From Nostoc sp. ATCC 43529 (GTDB lineage Bacteria > Cyanobacteriota > Cyanobacteriia > Cyanobacteriales > Nostocaceae): a DNA stretch of 64,000 nt. The position numbers were made by a program, and so were the translations under genes. A model generated the notes under the pieces. That model had not been told where the DNA came from. It ran no database searches and saw only the letters and a list, made by a program, of their open reading frames with translations. The stretch lies in NCBI GenBank assembly GCA_003326205.1, contig LWTK01000044.1, positions 1 to 64,000 of the forward strand, written 5' to 3'. Positions 27,225 to 35,282 of this stretch are shown here, in pieces (positions within the stretch are counted from its first letter, which is position 1; every line of letters begins with the position of its first letter).

Positions 27225-28508
27225 CTACTCCGATTGAATCGGGTTATCTTTAGGGTTTACTAACCTCAGTAGTTTTTGCTTAATTTGAGCGTCGAAGACT
27301 TCCCATTTCATTTTCGCGTATGCAGAATTTTCGTTACTGCCAGATAAGAAACCCATCGGGATTTCAAAGCCGCCTGCGCTTGTTCTTCCACCACCAAAAA
27401 AGCGCCCTGTGCTATCTTGCCCAAAGGCTTCTTTGATAAATTCATCAGGATCGAGGGTAAGTTTGGTGGTTCTCAAGGAACCAATGACTATTTCTAATTC
27501 TTCGTCTTCATCGTGAACAATGCCGTAAACTACAGCGGTATGGACGTTTTCTTCGGTGACGAGAAAATCAGCTGCTTGCGGGATGGCGTCACGGTCGTCG
27601 TAGCGGAGGTAACCGACACCAGCAATGGAAAAGTTATTTTGAACGATGCGATTTTTAAGCGATCGCTCAATCACATCCATCACCCGCTTGGAACGATTCG
27701 CCTGTAAAATAGCATTTAGCAGTTGCGCGTCATAAAATCGGCTTAAATATGCAGCTGCTATGAAATCTTCTTCTTGCGCTTGCATGAGGCGATTTGTATC
27801 CGAACGTAAGCCATGCATCAAGGCAGTAGCACATTTCACGTGTTGATTGATGCTGCTATCTAATGCTAGTAATCCCGCTTGCAGATATTGAGTAAAAATT
27901 GTCGCCGTCGCTCGTACATAAGGACGAACATCCACAAACTCTGATTCTAGTTCACCTTGTAAACTGTGATGGTCAATCAGCGCCACTAATGGAATTCCTG
28001 CCTGCTGAACCGCTGATATTAGCTGTGAAGTAGTTCCTTGGTTATCAATTAATACAAAACCTTGATAACATGACAAATCTTTGGTTTTCAAGGTTTGCTG
28101 CGTCCAGCGTTGGATAGGTAAATTAGTGAGTCTAACCAAGGCAATATTTTCTTGATGACTCAGAGCGCCAGCATATACTATTTCACATTTGATATCGTAT
28201 TGCTGGGCAATTAATTGATAAGTCCAAGCACAAGAAAGAGCGTCTGGGTCAGGAAAATCTTGCAAAATTACTAGTTGGCGATCGTGTCGGTGGGCTAGCA
28301 GAGTTTTTTGCAGTTCTTCTGACTTTTGTTGTGTCAGGGAATTACCACGCTGGCTAAGAAAGATAGCTCCTTCACTTAGCGATGGTTGTAATGATGGACT
28401 TTTAAGTGCAACTTCCACTGGGTCTTTCTCTATTTCAGCTTCCTCTGGGTTTGGCTCTGCGGTCAATGACAAACTCTCAAACTCATTAACAGGAGAATTT
28501 AAGTACAT
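27225..28508 (-). CDS. DHH-family phosphoesterase (NrnA-like)
   Basis: 427 aa. After a variable acidic N-terminus (about 1-70), a DHH domain has the first metal motif DFPDPDALSCAW (about 84-95), VLIDNQG, and the DHH motif itself in LIDHHS (about 180). A DHHA1 domain follows, with the substrate-binding glycine-rich GGGRTSAGGFE near residue 375. Relatives degrade nano-RNA or cyclic dinucleotide products, or dephosphorylate pAp. Which of these it does is not visible. Single gene with its own terminator. Confidence 0.8.
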   Translation of the reverse strand: MYLNSPVNEFESLSLTAEPNPEEAEIEKDPVEVALKSPSLQPSLSEGAIFLSQRGNSLTQQKSEELQKTLLAHRHDRQLVILQDFPDPDALSCAWTYQLIAQQYDIKCEIVYAGALSHQENIALVRLTNLPIQRWTQQTLKTKDLSCYQGFVLIDNQGTTSQLISAVQQAGIPLVALIDHHSLQGELESEFVDVRPYVRATATIFTQYLQAGLLALDSSINQHVKCATALMHGLRSDTNRLMQAQEEDFIAAAYLSRFYDAQLLNAILQANRSKRVMDVIERSLKNRIVQNNFSIAGVGYLRYDDRDAIPQAADFLVTEENVHTAVVYGIVHDEDEELEIVIGSLRTTKLTLDPDEFIKEAFGQDSTGRFFGGGRTSAGGFEIPMGFLSGSNENSAYAKMKWEVFDAQIKQKLLRLVNPKDNPIQSE

Positions 28509-29520
28509 AGGGAACTTTTTTTAAAGTGTGAGGCTCCATTAATTCAGAAACACTACAATCAGCAATTTACTGAATTTAGCCACATTATTTCGATCTTCGC
28601 AAAAATATCAAGACATTGCACTATATACCTAAGTATATTTTTTGTCAGTAACAACGCTCAGCAATTAACTATATTTTATTAGGACATATATATAGGAAAT
28701 AATATAAGTAGATGCTGGAAAAAAGAAAGTTTTGTATATCTGGCTTTATCTTGGAGCATAAACGTCTTTTATGACCTTTTTTCTTCTCTGGAATTTCAAA
28801 GGCAAGGATTTTTATTCAAGGTTGATAACCGAACTTTAAAATTTGTCTTACTTAGGGTATACTTTCCATCTAATACTTTAGAGTTAGTTTTTGATATTTA
28901 AAATAATCTTATGTTCAATAGTCTCATTATTTTGACTGTTGAGCAATTAATAATTATATCTTCAAGCAACAGGGCATGTTTTGTTTTTTGTGTAAAAGGG
29001 ACTAAAGATTCGGGACTGGTAAATCGGGGGATGGGGGGCAGGGGGCAAAGGAGCAAAGAGGCACAGAAGCAGAAGGGAAAATTCCTAACTCAGCACTCAA
29101 CAGTCAACACTCCTTGTTTGGCCGTAGTCAATTACTCTAGTAATCTCAAGGAATGCTAGAAAATGGCAAGTAAGGATTCGTTCAAAATTTCAATATAGCG
29201 GTTGATGCCTAGTTGAAGACACAAAGAGCGTTTCAAGCCTCTTGCCTGTTCCCTGCTACATTTTTCATCGCATCCTAGCTATTTGCGATTTTATGCGGTA
29301 TAGTAGGAAGCTGTTGTCTTTTTTGCTTGGATTCGATAAAACTGGTATGTTAGCTTGTGCCGAACAGTGTCCCTCACAATCAGTGGACATAGCTAATTCA
29401 ACACACAATTTGTCAAAGGCAAATGTGTGCAGGTCGGCTTTAGCCTTATTTCAAAACCAAGTACAAAGGCAAAGCTGTGACTATTGCTGTATGGTTTTCG
29501 GGCTACTGGGCTATGTCATA
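28509..29520. other. 1-kb gene-free stretch
   Basis: No convincing coding region. Short open frames here overlap low-complexity DNA (for example gggggatggggggcagggggc, about 29027-29047, given in part) and have no family-like content. The left end carries the DHH promoter region. I see no RNA gene or operator. Confidence 0.4.
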
Positions 29521-30018
29521 TCAAAGTCCTATAACATATTTTTGCCACTCTGTGTGCAGTCCACTTTTGAGATGTTTACTGACCTCAAAATAAAGGCTGC
29601 TATAAGGTTGGCGAGGAAGATGGCGCAAAGGCATATGAGCTTCGTGGGGAGTGCGACTACCTTTTTTAACATTGCAACGGACACAAGCTGTAACAATGTT
29701 CTCCCACGTATCCCCTCCGCCGCGCGATCGTGGTATTACATGGTCTAAGGTCAATTCGTCTCCTGTGTAACCACAGTATTGACAGGCATGACCGTCACGA
29801 TGCAATATATTTCGACGAGTGAGAGGAATTTCTTTATAAGGAACGCGGACATAATGACGCAACCTAATTACGGTTGGCAGCGGGAAATCCGAATAAAGGA
29901 ATTTACCGTTGTGTTCCACGCGTTCTGCCTTGCCCTTAATTAACAGAACCGCAGCGCGACGCCAACTCGTTATATTGAGAGGTTCGTAAGAGGCGTTTAA
30001 GACTAAAACCTTCCCCAT
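29521..30018 (-). CDS. HNH endonuclease family protein
   Basis: 165 aa. N-terminal segment VLVLNASYEPLNITSWRRA is typical of a widespread cyanobacterial HNH family. The zinc-binding, nuclease-like domain has CQYCG (about 97-101), LDHVIPRSRGG and CVRCNVKKG, so both CxxC pairs and the catalytic DH are intact. The family is strongly conserved across cyanobacteria and not linked to a particular mobile element. The biological substrate is unknown. It stands alone. Confidence 0.85.
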   Translation of the reverse strand: MGKVLVLNASYEPLNITSWRRAAVLLIKGKAERVEHNGKFLYSDFPLPTVIRLRHYVRVPYKEIPLTRRNILHRDGHACQYCGYTGDELTLDHVIPRSRGGGDTWENIVTACVRCNVKKGSRTPHEAHMPLRHLPRQPYSSLYFEVSKHLKSGLHTEWQKYVIGL

Positions 30019-30382
30019 TGATCTGCGTTTAGGGTATTAGTTTTACATATATTAACACAAATATACTCTTCTAGGGAGATGATAAGAAATTATACTTTCC
30101 GGAATAATTCGGAAATTAATTTAGTCATTGGTCATTGGTCATTGGTCATTAGTCATTAGTCATTAGAGTATTGACTGAAAAGTTAGGAGTTATTCCACTT
30201 GTCTTTCCATCTCCTCATCTCCCCATCTCCCCACACTCCCCGCTCCCCACTCCCCACTCCATCACCAGCATCTTGTATCAATTCCAAGTGAGAGTTAAAC
30301 TTCCTGTTTAATCTGATATCGCTTTTAGGAGCGTGTATAGATTATCTGTAAGTTGAGCTACGGTGGATAGGAGTCAGTACAA
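30019..30382. repeat. Intergenic repeats before alr
   Basis: Tandem tcattgg/tcattag heptamers occupy 30122-30164. A C-rich tract of ctccccat/ctccccac units follows (about 30210-30260). The remaining 100 bases before alr should carry its promoter. No gene is supported. Confidence 0.6.
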
Positions 30383-31570
30383 ATGTTAAGTCGCAAGGAA
30401 ATTCCCGGTGTAGTTCCTAATGAGCAGTGCGATACCTACGCGTGGTTTTCGCAACGAGCTTGGGTAGAAATTGATTTAGAGGCGTTGTCGCACAATATAC
30501 AACAACTAGTGCAGTTTTTATCGCCGCATACTCAATTGATGGCAGTGGTGAAAGCTGATGCCTATGGACATGGAGCGGTAACGGTGGCTCAAACTGCAAT
30601 TCAATCGGGAGCTAGTTGGCTGGGAGTTGCTACGCTTCCGGAGGCGATTCAATTGCGAGAAGGCGGGATTCAAGCACCAATTTTGATCTTAGGGGCGACT
30701 CATACACCAGAGCAGATTCATGCCATCGCTCAGTGGAAACTTCAGCCGACACTATGCAGCCCGAAACAAGCACTAGTATTTTCTGATACTCTAGAATCAA
30801 TGAACTATAGATCTCCCGTACCCGTACACATCAAATTAGACACGGGAATGTCTAGGTTGGGAACTAATTGGCAGCAAGCTGCTGAATTTGTGCAACTAGT
30901 ACAGCGGTTACCACATCTTTCCATTGCCAGCATTTATTCTCATTTGGCAACGGCAGACGATCCTGATACTACCGCGATGAAGGAACAGCATAGACGATTT
31001 GAGGAAGCGATCGCTCAAATCAAAGCAATGGGAATCCAACCACCTTGTTTGCACTTGGCAAACTCAGCAGCTGCACTTACAGACCGAGCATTACACTACG
31101 ATATTGTGCGAGTAGGTTTAGCAGTTTACGGACTTTATCCAGCACCGCATTTAGAGAATGCGATCGACCTCAAACCCGTTTTACAACTTAAGGCACGAGT
31201 TACCCAAGTCAAAACAATCGCCCCAGGAACCGCTGTCAGCTACGGGCATAAATTTATTGCTCCGCGCGAACTTCGCCTAGCTGTGGTAGGAATTGGCTAT
31301 GCTGACGGTGTTCCTCGTAATCTTTCCAACAAAATTCAGGTGTTAATTCGCGGTCAGCGAGTGCCGCAAATCGGGACAATTACAATGGATCAGTTAATGC
31401 TGGATGTGAGTGCTATACCCGATATCCAAGAAGGAGAAGTAGTTACCTTACTTGGAGAACAGGGAAAAGAAAAAATTTCCGCACACGATTGGGCAGAACA
31501 ATTAAATACTATTTCTTGGGAAATTCTCTGCGGCTTCAAACATCGTCTGCCTCGTGTTGCGGTTATGTAA
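30383..31570 (+). CDS. alr: Alanine racemase
   Basis: 395 aa fold-type III PLP enzyme. The PLP lysine is near residue 57 in VVKADAYGHG. The second domain holds the catalytic Tyr in VGIGYADGVPR, and GTITMDQLMLDV is typical. It interconverts L- and D-alanine and supplies D-Ala for peptidoglycan. An N-terminal extension of about 20 residues precedes the usual family start. The region upstream has heptamer repeats, and a tRNA-Leu gene follows. Confidence 0.95.
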   Translation: MLSRKEIPGVVPNEQCDTYAWFSQRAWVEIDLEALSHNIQQLVQFLSPHTQLMAVVKADAYGHGAVTVAQTAIQSGASWLGVATLPEAIQLREGGIQAPILILGATHTPEQIHAIAQWKLQPTLCSPKQALVFSDTLESMNYRSPVPVHIKLDTGMSRLGTNWQQAAEFVQLVQRLPHLSIASIYSHLATADDPDTTAMKEQHRRFEEAIAQIKAMGIQPPCLHLANSAAALTDRALHYDIVRVGLAVYGLYPAPHLENAIDLKPVLQLKARVTQVKTIAPGTAVSYGHKFIAPRELRLAVVGIGYADGVPRNLSNKIQVLIRGQRVPQIGTITMDQLMLDVSAIPDIQEGEVVTLLGEQGKEKISAHDWAEQLNTISWEILCGFKHRLPRVAVM

Positions 31571-31696
31571 TAGGCAAGGGGGCATGGGGTATTGGGCATT
31601 GGGCATTGAGGATTACTTATTCTTTCTCCCCCTGCCTCCCCATCTCCCCACTCCCTATTCCCAAAAATAATTTCTTATGGTAAGATAAGAACCTAT

Positions 31697-31778
31697 GCGG
31701 ATGTGGCGGAATTGGCAGACGCGCTAGATTTAGGTTCTAGTTCCGAAAGGAGTGAAGGTTCAAGTCCTTTCATCCGCA
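31697..31778 (+). tRNA. tRNA-Leu (anticodon UAG)
   Basis: 82-nt cloverleaf. The acceptor arm gcggatg pairs with catccgc, and the D arm region is tggcggaattggcagacgc. The anticodon arm is ctaga-tttaggt-tctag with anticodon TAG. A long variable arm follows, and the T arm contains ggttcaagtcc. The long variable arm and anticodon fit leucine. The CCA end is not encoded. Confidence 0.97.
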
Positions 31779-31818
31779 TTTTTGATAGATTGCCTGACAA
31801 TAAATTTAAAACCAAAAG

Positions 31819-31860
31819 AATCTGTACAGTAACAAGTAATTGTCGCGGTACAGATTTTTC
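31819..31860 (+). terminator. Terminator after tRNA-Leu
   Basis: A 9-base perfect stem (aatctgtac / gtacagatt) with a 20-base loop, then a T-run. It lies 40 bases after the tRNA. Confidence 0.7.
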
Positions 31861-32823
31861 TCATTGAGGCAGATTATTTGTCATTTGATTAATGGTGGCA
31901 AATTAATCTCGCAAAGGTAATAACTTTGGTGTTCCATTGCCATTTGATTGATGAACTTAGAGACCATTCATAAAGTAACCTGAGTTCGGGATAAGCCCAA
32001 ACCATTATTCTATTGTTGTCTCAAACTCTTATAGGACTTATGCAAAACGCCTCTCAAACTCTTATTCCTCTGTGACGCGCCAGTTGCTTCAAGTCTCTTA
32101 ACCCGCCCAACGCACTGGCTTCTCTGCGCCTGGAGTGGTTCGATATTTCAGAACTTGTGCTGAAGTTAGCAGCAAAATCTTTTTAACCCGAATTGAGGTT
32201 AAACTTAATAGCTTATTCCCAAGTATTTTTAGATGGGGACTGGGGAAATCATTTTTGTTAAAACCCACACTTCTACTCAGCAGTATGCAGTTAAAAATTA
32301 GTATTAAATTTTACTTAAATAATTTTGTTCTTGGATTTTGGTTTTTTAATTATGTTTAATTTTTCTAAATAAAATTCAGTATTATTGCTGTGGTTACAAG
32401 GGAAACATTTAATTAAAAGTGGCACTAATTACTATTTACATCCTTAAATACTGAATTCAACTCAAGTGTAAATACAGAAGTTCAAATATATTCTTTTAAG
32501 AAAATCAGTATTATTCCTGTGGTCAGAATGGGGTTACTCAATGGAAAGTGGCTTCATCTAGTCTTGACATTTATATGTCTTAGTTTCCAAGAATGTCTAT
32601 ATATCTCAGTAACAGGAAGTAAATTAATCAAAATTTACGAATTTACTGAGATTTGAGCATTTGAGAATAACGCTGCTTTCGTTGAGTTTCACCACAAATT
32701 CTAGAGGACAAATTTGTGTACTTTAAAATACAAAATTTTGAAGCCTTTTACTTAATTGGAATTGTGGAAGAACTCTGCACGAATTTAGTTTACACATACT
32801 GAATTTAGCTGAGTAAAAGCAAA
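31861..32823. other. Long leader region before the taxis operon
   Basis: About 960 bases without a gene. It contains a copy of the aggacttatgcaaaacgc repeat end (about 32034), related to the MITE-like element at 61476. Two imperfect direct copies of a block starting with cagtattatt.ctgtggt lie at 32371-32423 and 32501-32552. The operon promoter should lie between the second copy and 32824. Confidence 0.45.
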
Positions 32824-33867
32824 ATGAGCACAACTCCTATAGGTAGCTACAGGTTGTTCCAAAAACTACATCCGCTATCTCTGTTGGCACAATTAACTAG
32901 TCGGCGTGCTACAGGTTGTTTAAGCGTATTTACTGGGATAGTTTATTGGTCAATTTATCTAGAGGACGGTAAACTTACTTATGCCTCCTATTCAGATAAA
33001 CTGTTTGAGCGGCTTGATAGCCACTTGCGGCGCTTGAGTCAGCAAATTCCTGCTCTCAACAGCGCTACTCGCATCCAGATGCGGCTGATGTTTGAGACGA
33101 AAAATGAACATCAATCAATACCAAACGCAGATTATCAAGCTATTTGCTGGTTAGTCAATCAAGATTTGATTACTCCTGTGCAAGCAGGAAATCTGATAGA
33201 CGAATTAGCAAAAGAAGTACTGGAATCATTTCTGTGCTTAAAAGAAGGTAGCTATGAATTTAGTCCGGAGAACTCTTTGGATGAGCTACCGAAGTTCTGT
33301 CGTCTGGATTTGCGATTACTTGTGGAACATTGTCAAAAGCAGTTAAGAAATCGACAAAATATTCAATCATCAATTCCTGCTGGTGCCAGTTCTCAAGTTT
33401 TGCCAAATTTACAAATCAAACTTGGGCAAAAATCGCCCAGACAAATCAATTTTGATATTTCTGAAAATAACAATCTAACGACTCAGTTACCTGTTGGCAA
33501 AAATACATATACAATTGCCTGCATTGATGATAGTCAAACAGTGTTGAATTCAATTAAGCACTTTTTGGATGAAAACACATTTTCAGTTGTAATGATTAAC
33601 GATCCAGTAAAAGCTTTAATGCAAATTCTTCGGAGTAAGCCAGATCTGATTTTACTAGATGTGGAAATGCCTTCTTTAGATGGCTATGAGCTATGTTCCT
33701 TGTTAAGGAAACATTCAGCTTTTAAAAATATACCTATCATTATGGTAACTGGCAGAACAGGGTTTATTGATAGGGCAAAGGCTAAAATGGTCAGGTCATC
33801 AGGATATTTGACCAAGCCTTTTACCCAGTCAGAATTGCTAAAAATGGTTTTTAAATATCTTGATTAA
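32824..33867 (+). CDS. PatA/PixG-type response regulator
   Basis: 347 aa. The N-terminal DUF4388-like PATAN domain (about 10-175) begins LHPLSLLAQLTSRRATGCLSV, and a linker follows. The C-terminal receiver domain (about 230-346) has DD at about 237-238, phosphoacceptor Asp near 279 (LLDVEMPS) and the Lys in TKPF. It is the first gene of a five-component taxis operon, in the place occupied by pixG in Synechocystis or hmpA in Nostoc. Such proteins act with a CheY-like partner in type IV pilus-driven motility. Confidence 0.85.
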   Translation: MSTTPIGSYRLFQKLHPLSLLAQLTSRRATGCLSVFTGIVYWSIYLEDGKLTYASYSDKLFERLDSHLRRLSQQIPALNSATRIQMRLMFETKNEHQSIPNADYQAICWLVNQDLITPVQAGNLIDELAKEVLESFLCLKEGSYEFSPENSLDELPKFCRLDLRLLVEHCQKQLRNRQNIQSSIPAGASSQVLPNLQIKLGQKSPRQINFDISENNNLTTQLPVGKNTYTIACIDDSQTVLNSIKHFLDENTFSVVMINDPVKALMQILRSKPDLILLDVEMPSLDGYELCSLLRKHSAFKNIPIIMVTGRTGFIDRAKAKMVRSSGYLTKPFTQSELLKMVFKYLD

Positions 33868-33911
33868 TTGAGAATTCAGAATTCAGGAGTCGGAATCTAG
33901 GAGTCAGGAGA
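33868..33911. repeat. Left flanking repeat of the four-helix-bundle gene
   Basis: Chain of gaattcag and aggagtc units just before the start codon. A related chain in inverted sense (ctgaattctg, ctgactcctg) covers the gene's 3' end, 34258-34291. The two flanks are imperfect inverted repeats. Confidence 0.55.
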
Positions 33912-33912
33912 T

Positions 33913-34278
33913 ATGAGAGAGACGGCGAAGACATTTCAAGACTTGATAGTTTGGCAGAAAGCTCATCAATTTATTTTATTAGTATACCCATTTACTGCTG
34001 AATTTTCTAAATCAGAAATATATGGGCTTACCTCTCAATTTAGACGGGCAGCAATTTCTATACCAGCAAATATAGCAGAAGGATTTAAGAAAAAAGGGCT
34101 AGCAGATAAAGCTCGTTTTTTAAACATTGCACAAGGTTCTCTAGAAGAATTTCGTTATTATCTAATTCTTTCAAGTGACTTAGAATATGGTGATACTTCG
34201 CCATTAAAACTTCAACTTAAGGAGGTTAGCAAGCTCCTAACAAGCTATGCTAATTCCATTCTGAATTCTGATTTCTGA
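33913..34278 (+). CDS. Four helix bundle protein (S23/23S rRNA-intervening-sequence family)
   Basis: 121 aa, all-helical. Family landmarks are FQDLIVWQKAHQFILLVY near the start, YGLTSQFRRAAISIPANIAEG in the middle, and LEEFRYYLILS later. The family is found in intervening sequences of 23S rRNA and as stand-alone genes, and it is related in fold to the Avd protein of diversity-generating retroelements. Function is unknown. It has a good ribosome-binding site (aggag, 6 bases before ATG). It separates two genes of a taxis operon that are normally adjacent and is flanked by repeat chains, so it looks inserted. Its last codons are themselves made of the repeat. Confidence 0.85.
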   Translation: MRETAKTFQDLIVWQKAHQFILLVYPFTAEFSKSEIYGLTSQFRRAAISIPANIAEGFKKKGLADKARFLNIAQGSLEEFRYYLILSSDLEYGDTSPLKLQLKEVSKLLTSYANSILNSDF

Positions 34279-34293
34279 ATTCTGACTCCTGTT
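34258..34293. repeat. Right flanking repeat of the four-helix-bundle gene
   Basis: Units ctgaattctg, atttctgaattctg and actcctg overlap the last seven codons and stop of the gene. They mirror the left flank at 33868-33911. Confidence 0.55.
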
Positions 34294-34316
34294 AATTTAC
34301 TTTTAGGAGATTTATA

Positions 34317-34694
34317 GTGAGCCTGACTTTACTTGGCACAATTCTAATTGTAGAAGATTCTCCCAGTGAATTGGAATTAATGAGCCATTATCTCAAAGAA
34401 AGTGGTTACAACGTAATTAAAACTACTGGTGCAAAAGAAGCTTTAGAAAAAGCTGTGTTAGAAAAACTAGATGTAATTGTTACTGATGTTGTGATGCCGG
34501 AAATGAGTGGATTTGAGTTGTGCCGTTCCCTGAGAAGAAATCCAATTACTGCAAAAGTGCCGATTATAATTTGTAGTTCTAAAAATCAAGAAATTGACCG
34601 TTTGTGGGCGATGAGACAAGGTGCAGATGCTTATATAACTAAACCTTACACCCGCGAACATCTCTTACGCACTATTAAATCAGTGGTAATTTGA
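34317..34694 (+). CDS. CheY/PilH-like response regulator
   Basis: 125 aa single receiver domain. Acidic pair ED near 13-14, phosphoacceptor Asp near 57 (VTDVVMPEMSG), and Lys in ITKPYT. It starts with GTG after a good ribosome-binding site (aggag, about 34305-34309). It corresponds to pixH/hmpB in related operons and would be phosphorylated by the CheA-like kinase encoded at the end of the operon. The next gene starts 4 bases after its stop. Confidence 0.88.
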   Translation: MSLTLLGTILIVEDSPSELELMSHYLKESGYNVIKTTGAKEALEKAVLEKLDVIVTDVVMPEMSGFELCRSLRRNPITAKVPIIICSSKNQEIDRLWAMRQGADAYITKPYTREHLLRTIKSVVI

Positions 34695-34698
34695 ATCA

Positions 34699-35196
34699 AT
34701 GACTACTACAAACATTACACTTTCCCCAAAACCAGCCGAAAATAACTTAGCAGACGGTTATTTAAAATTTCAGTTAAATCAACAGACTGCTGCCGTTTTA
34801 TCAATGAAACATACTCAAGAAGCAATTCTTGTGCCTGTTGAGTCTGTTACTTCTATGCCTAATATGCCTCCTTGCATATTAGGGTTAATGAATTGGCGCA
34901 GTCGGATCATTTGGGTAGTTGATTTACCAAGAATGCTGAATTTAGAATCTCTTGATTATCGGGTGCGGCAGTATAGCGCGATTATTATCCGAGTAGAATC
35001 ACTTTTGTTAGGGTTAGTTGTACAAGAAATTCAAGGTACTATTAGGTTTGTTGCTGATGAAATTCATTCTCCCATAGGACAAGTAGCATCGAGCTTAGTT
35101 CCTTATTTATGTGGGTGTGTAGTGCAAGAAAAAGAAATATTATTGGTGTTAGATTCCCAGGCTATTGTGCAGTCTTCTATACTCCGCAGTGATTAA
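34699..35196 (+). CDS. CheW-like adaptor protein
   Basis: 165 aa. CheW domain from about residue 20: ILVPVESVTSMPNMP, then the CILGLMNWRSRIIWVVDL block (given in part) and the GLVVQEIQ strand. It links the chemoreceptor to the CheA kinase. It begins 4 bases after the CheY-like gene, so the two are likely translationally coupled. It corresponds to pixI/hmpC. Confidence 0.88.
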   Translation: MTTTNITLSPKPAENNLADGYLKFQLNQQTAAVLSMKHTQEAILVPVESVTSMPNMPPCILGLMNWRSRIIWVVDLPRMLNLESLDYRVRQYSAIIIRVESLLLGLVVQEIQGTIRFVADEIHSPIGQVASSLVPYLCGCVVQEKEILLVLDSQAIVQSSILRSD

Positions 35197-35282
35197 GGTT
35201 TACTAAAAAGAATTCATGAGTCATAATTCGTTATAAAAAATAATTTTTAGTTTACTTATTCACATATTGGAGAAATAATCTT

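Noticed and set aside
28911-29159. 82-codon plus-strand ORF
   Set aside because: Mostly G-rich low-complexity sequence, no ribosome-binding site and no recognisable fold.
29242-29748. 168-codon plus-strand ORF
   Set aside because: Its right half is antisense to the conserved HNH gene and its left half is unremarkable; treated as a shadow.
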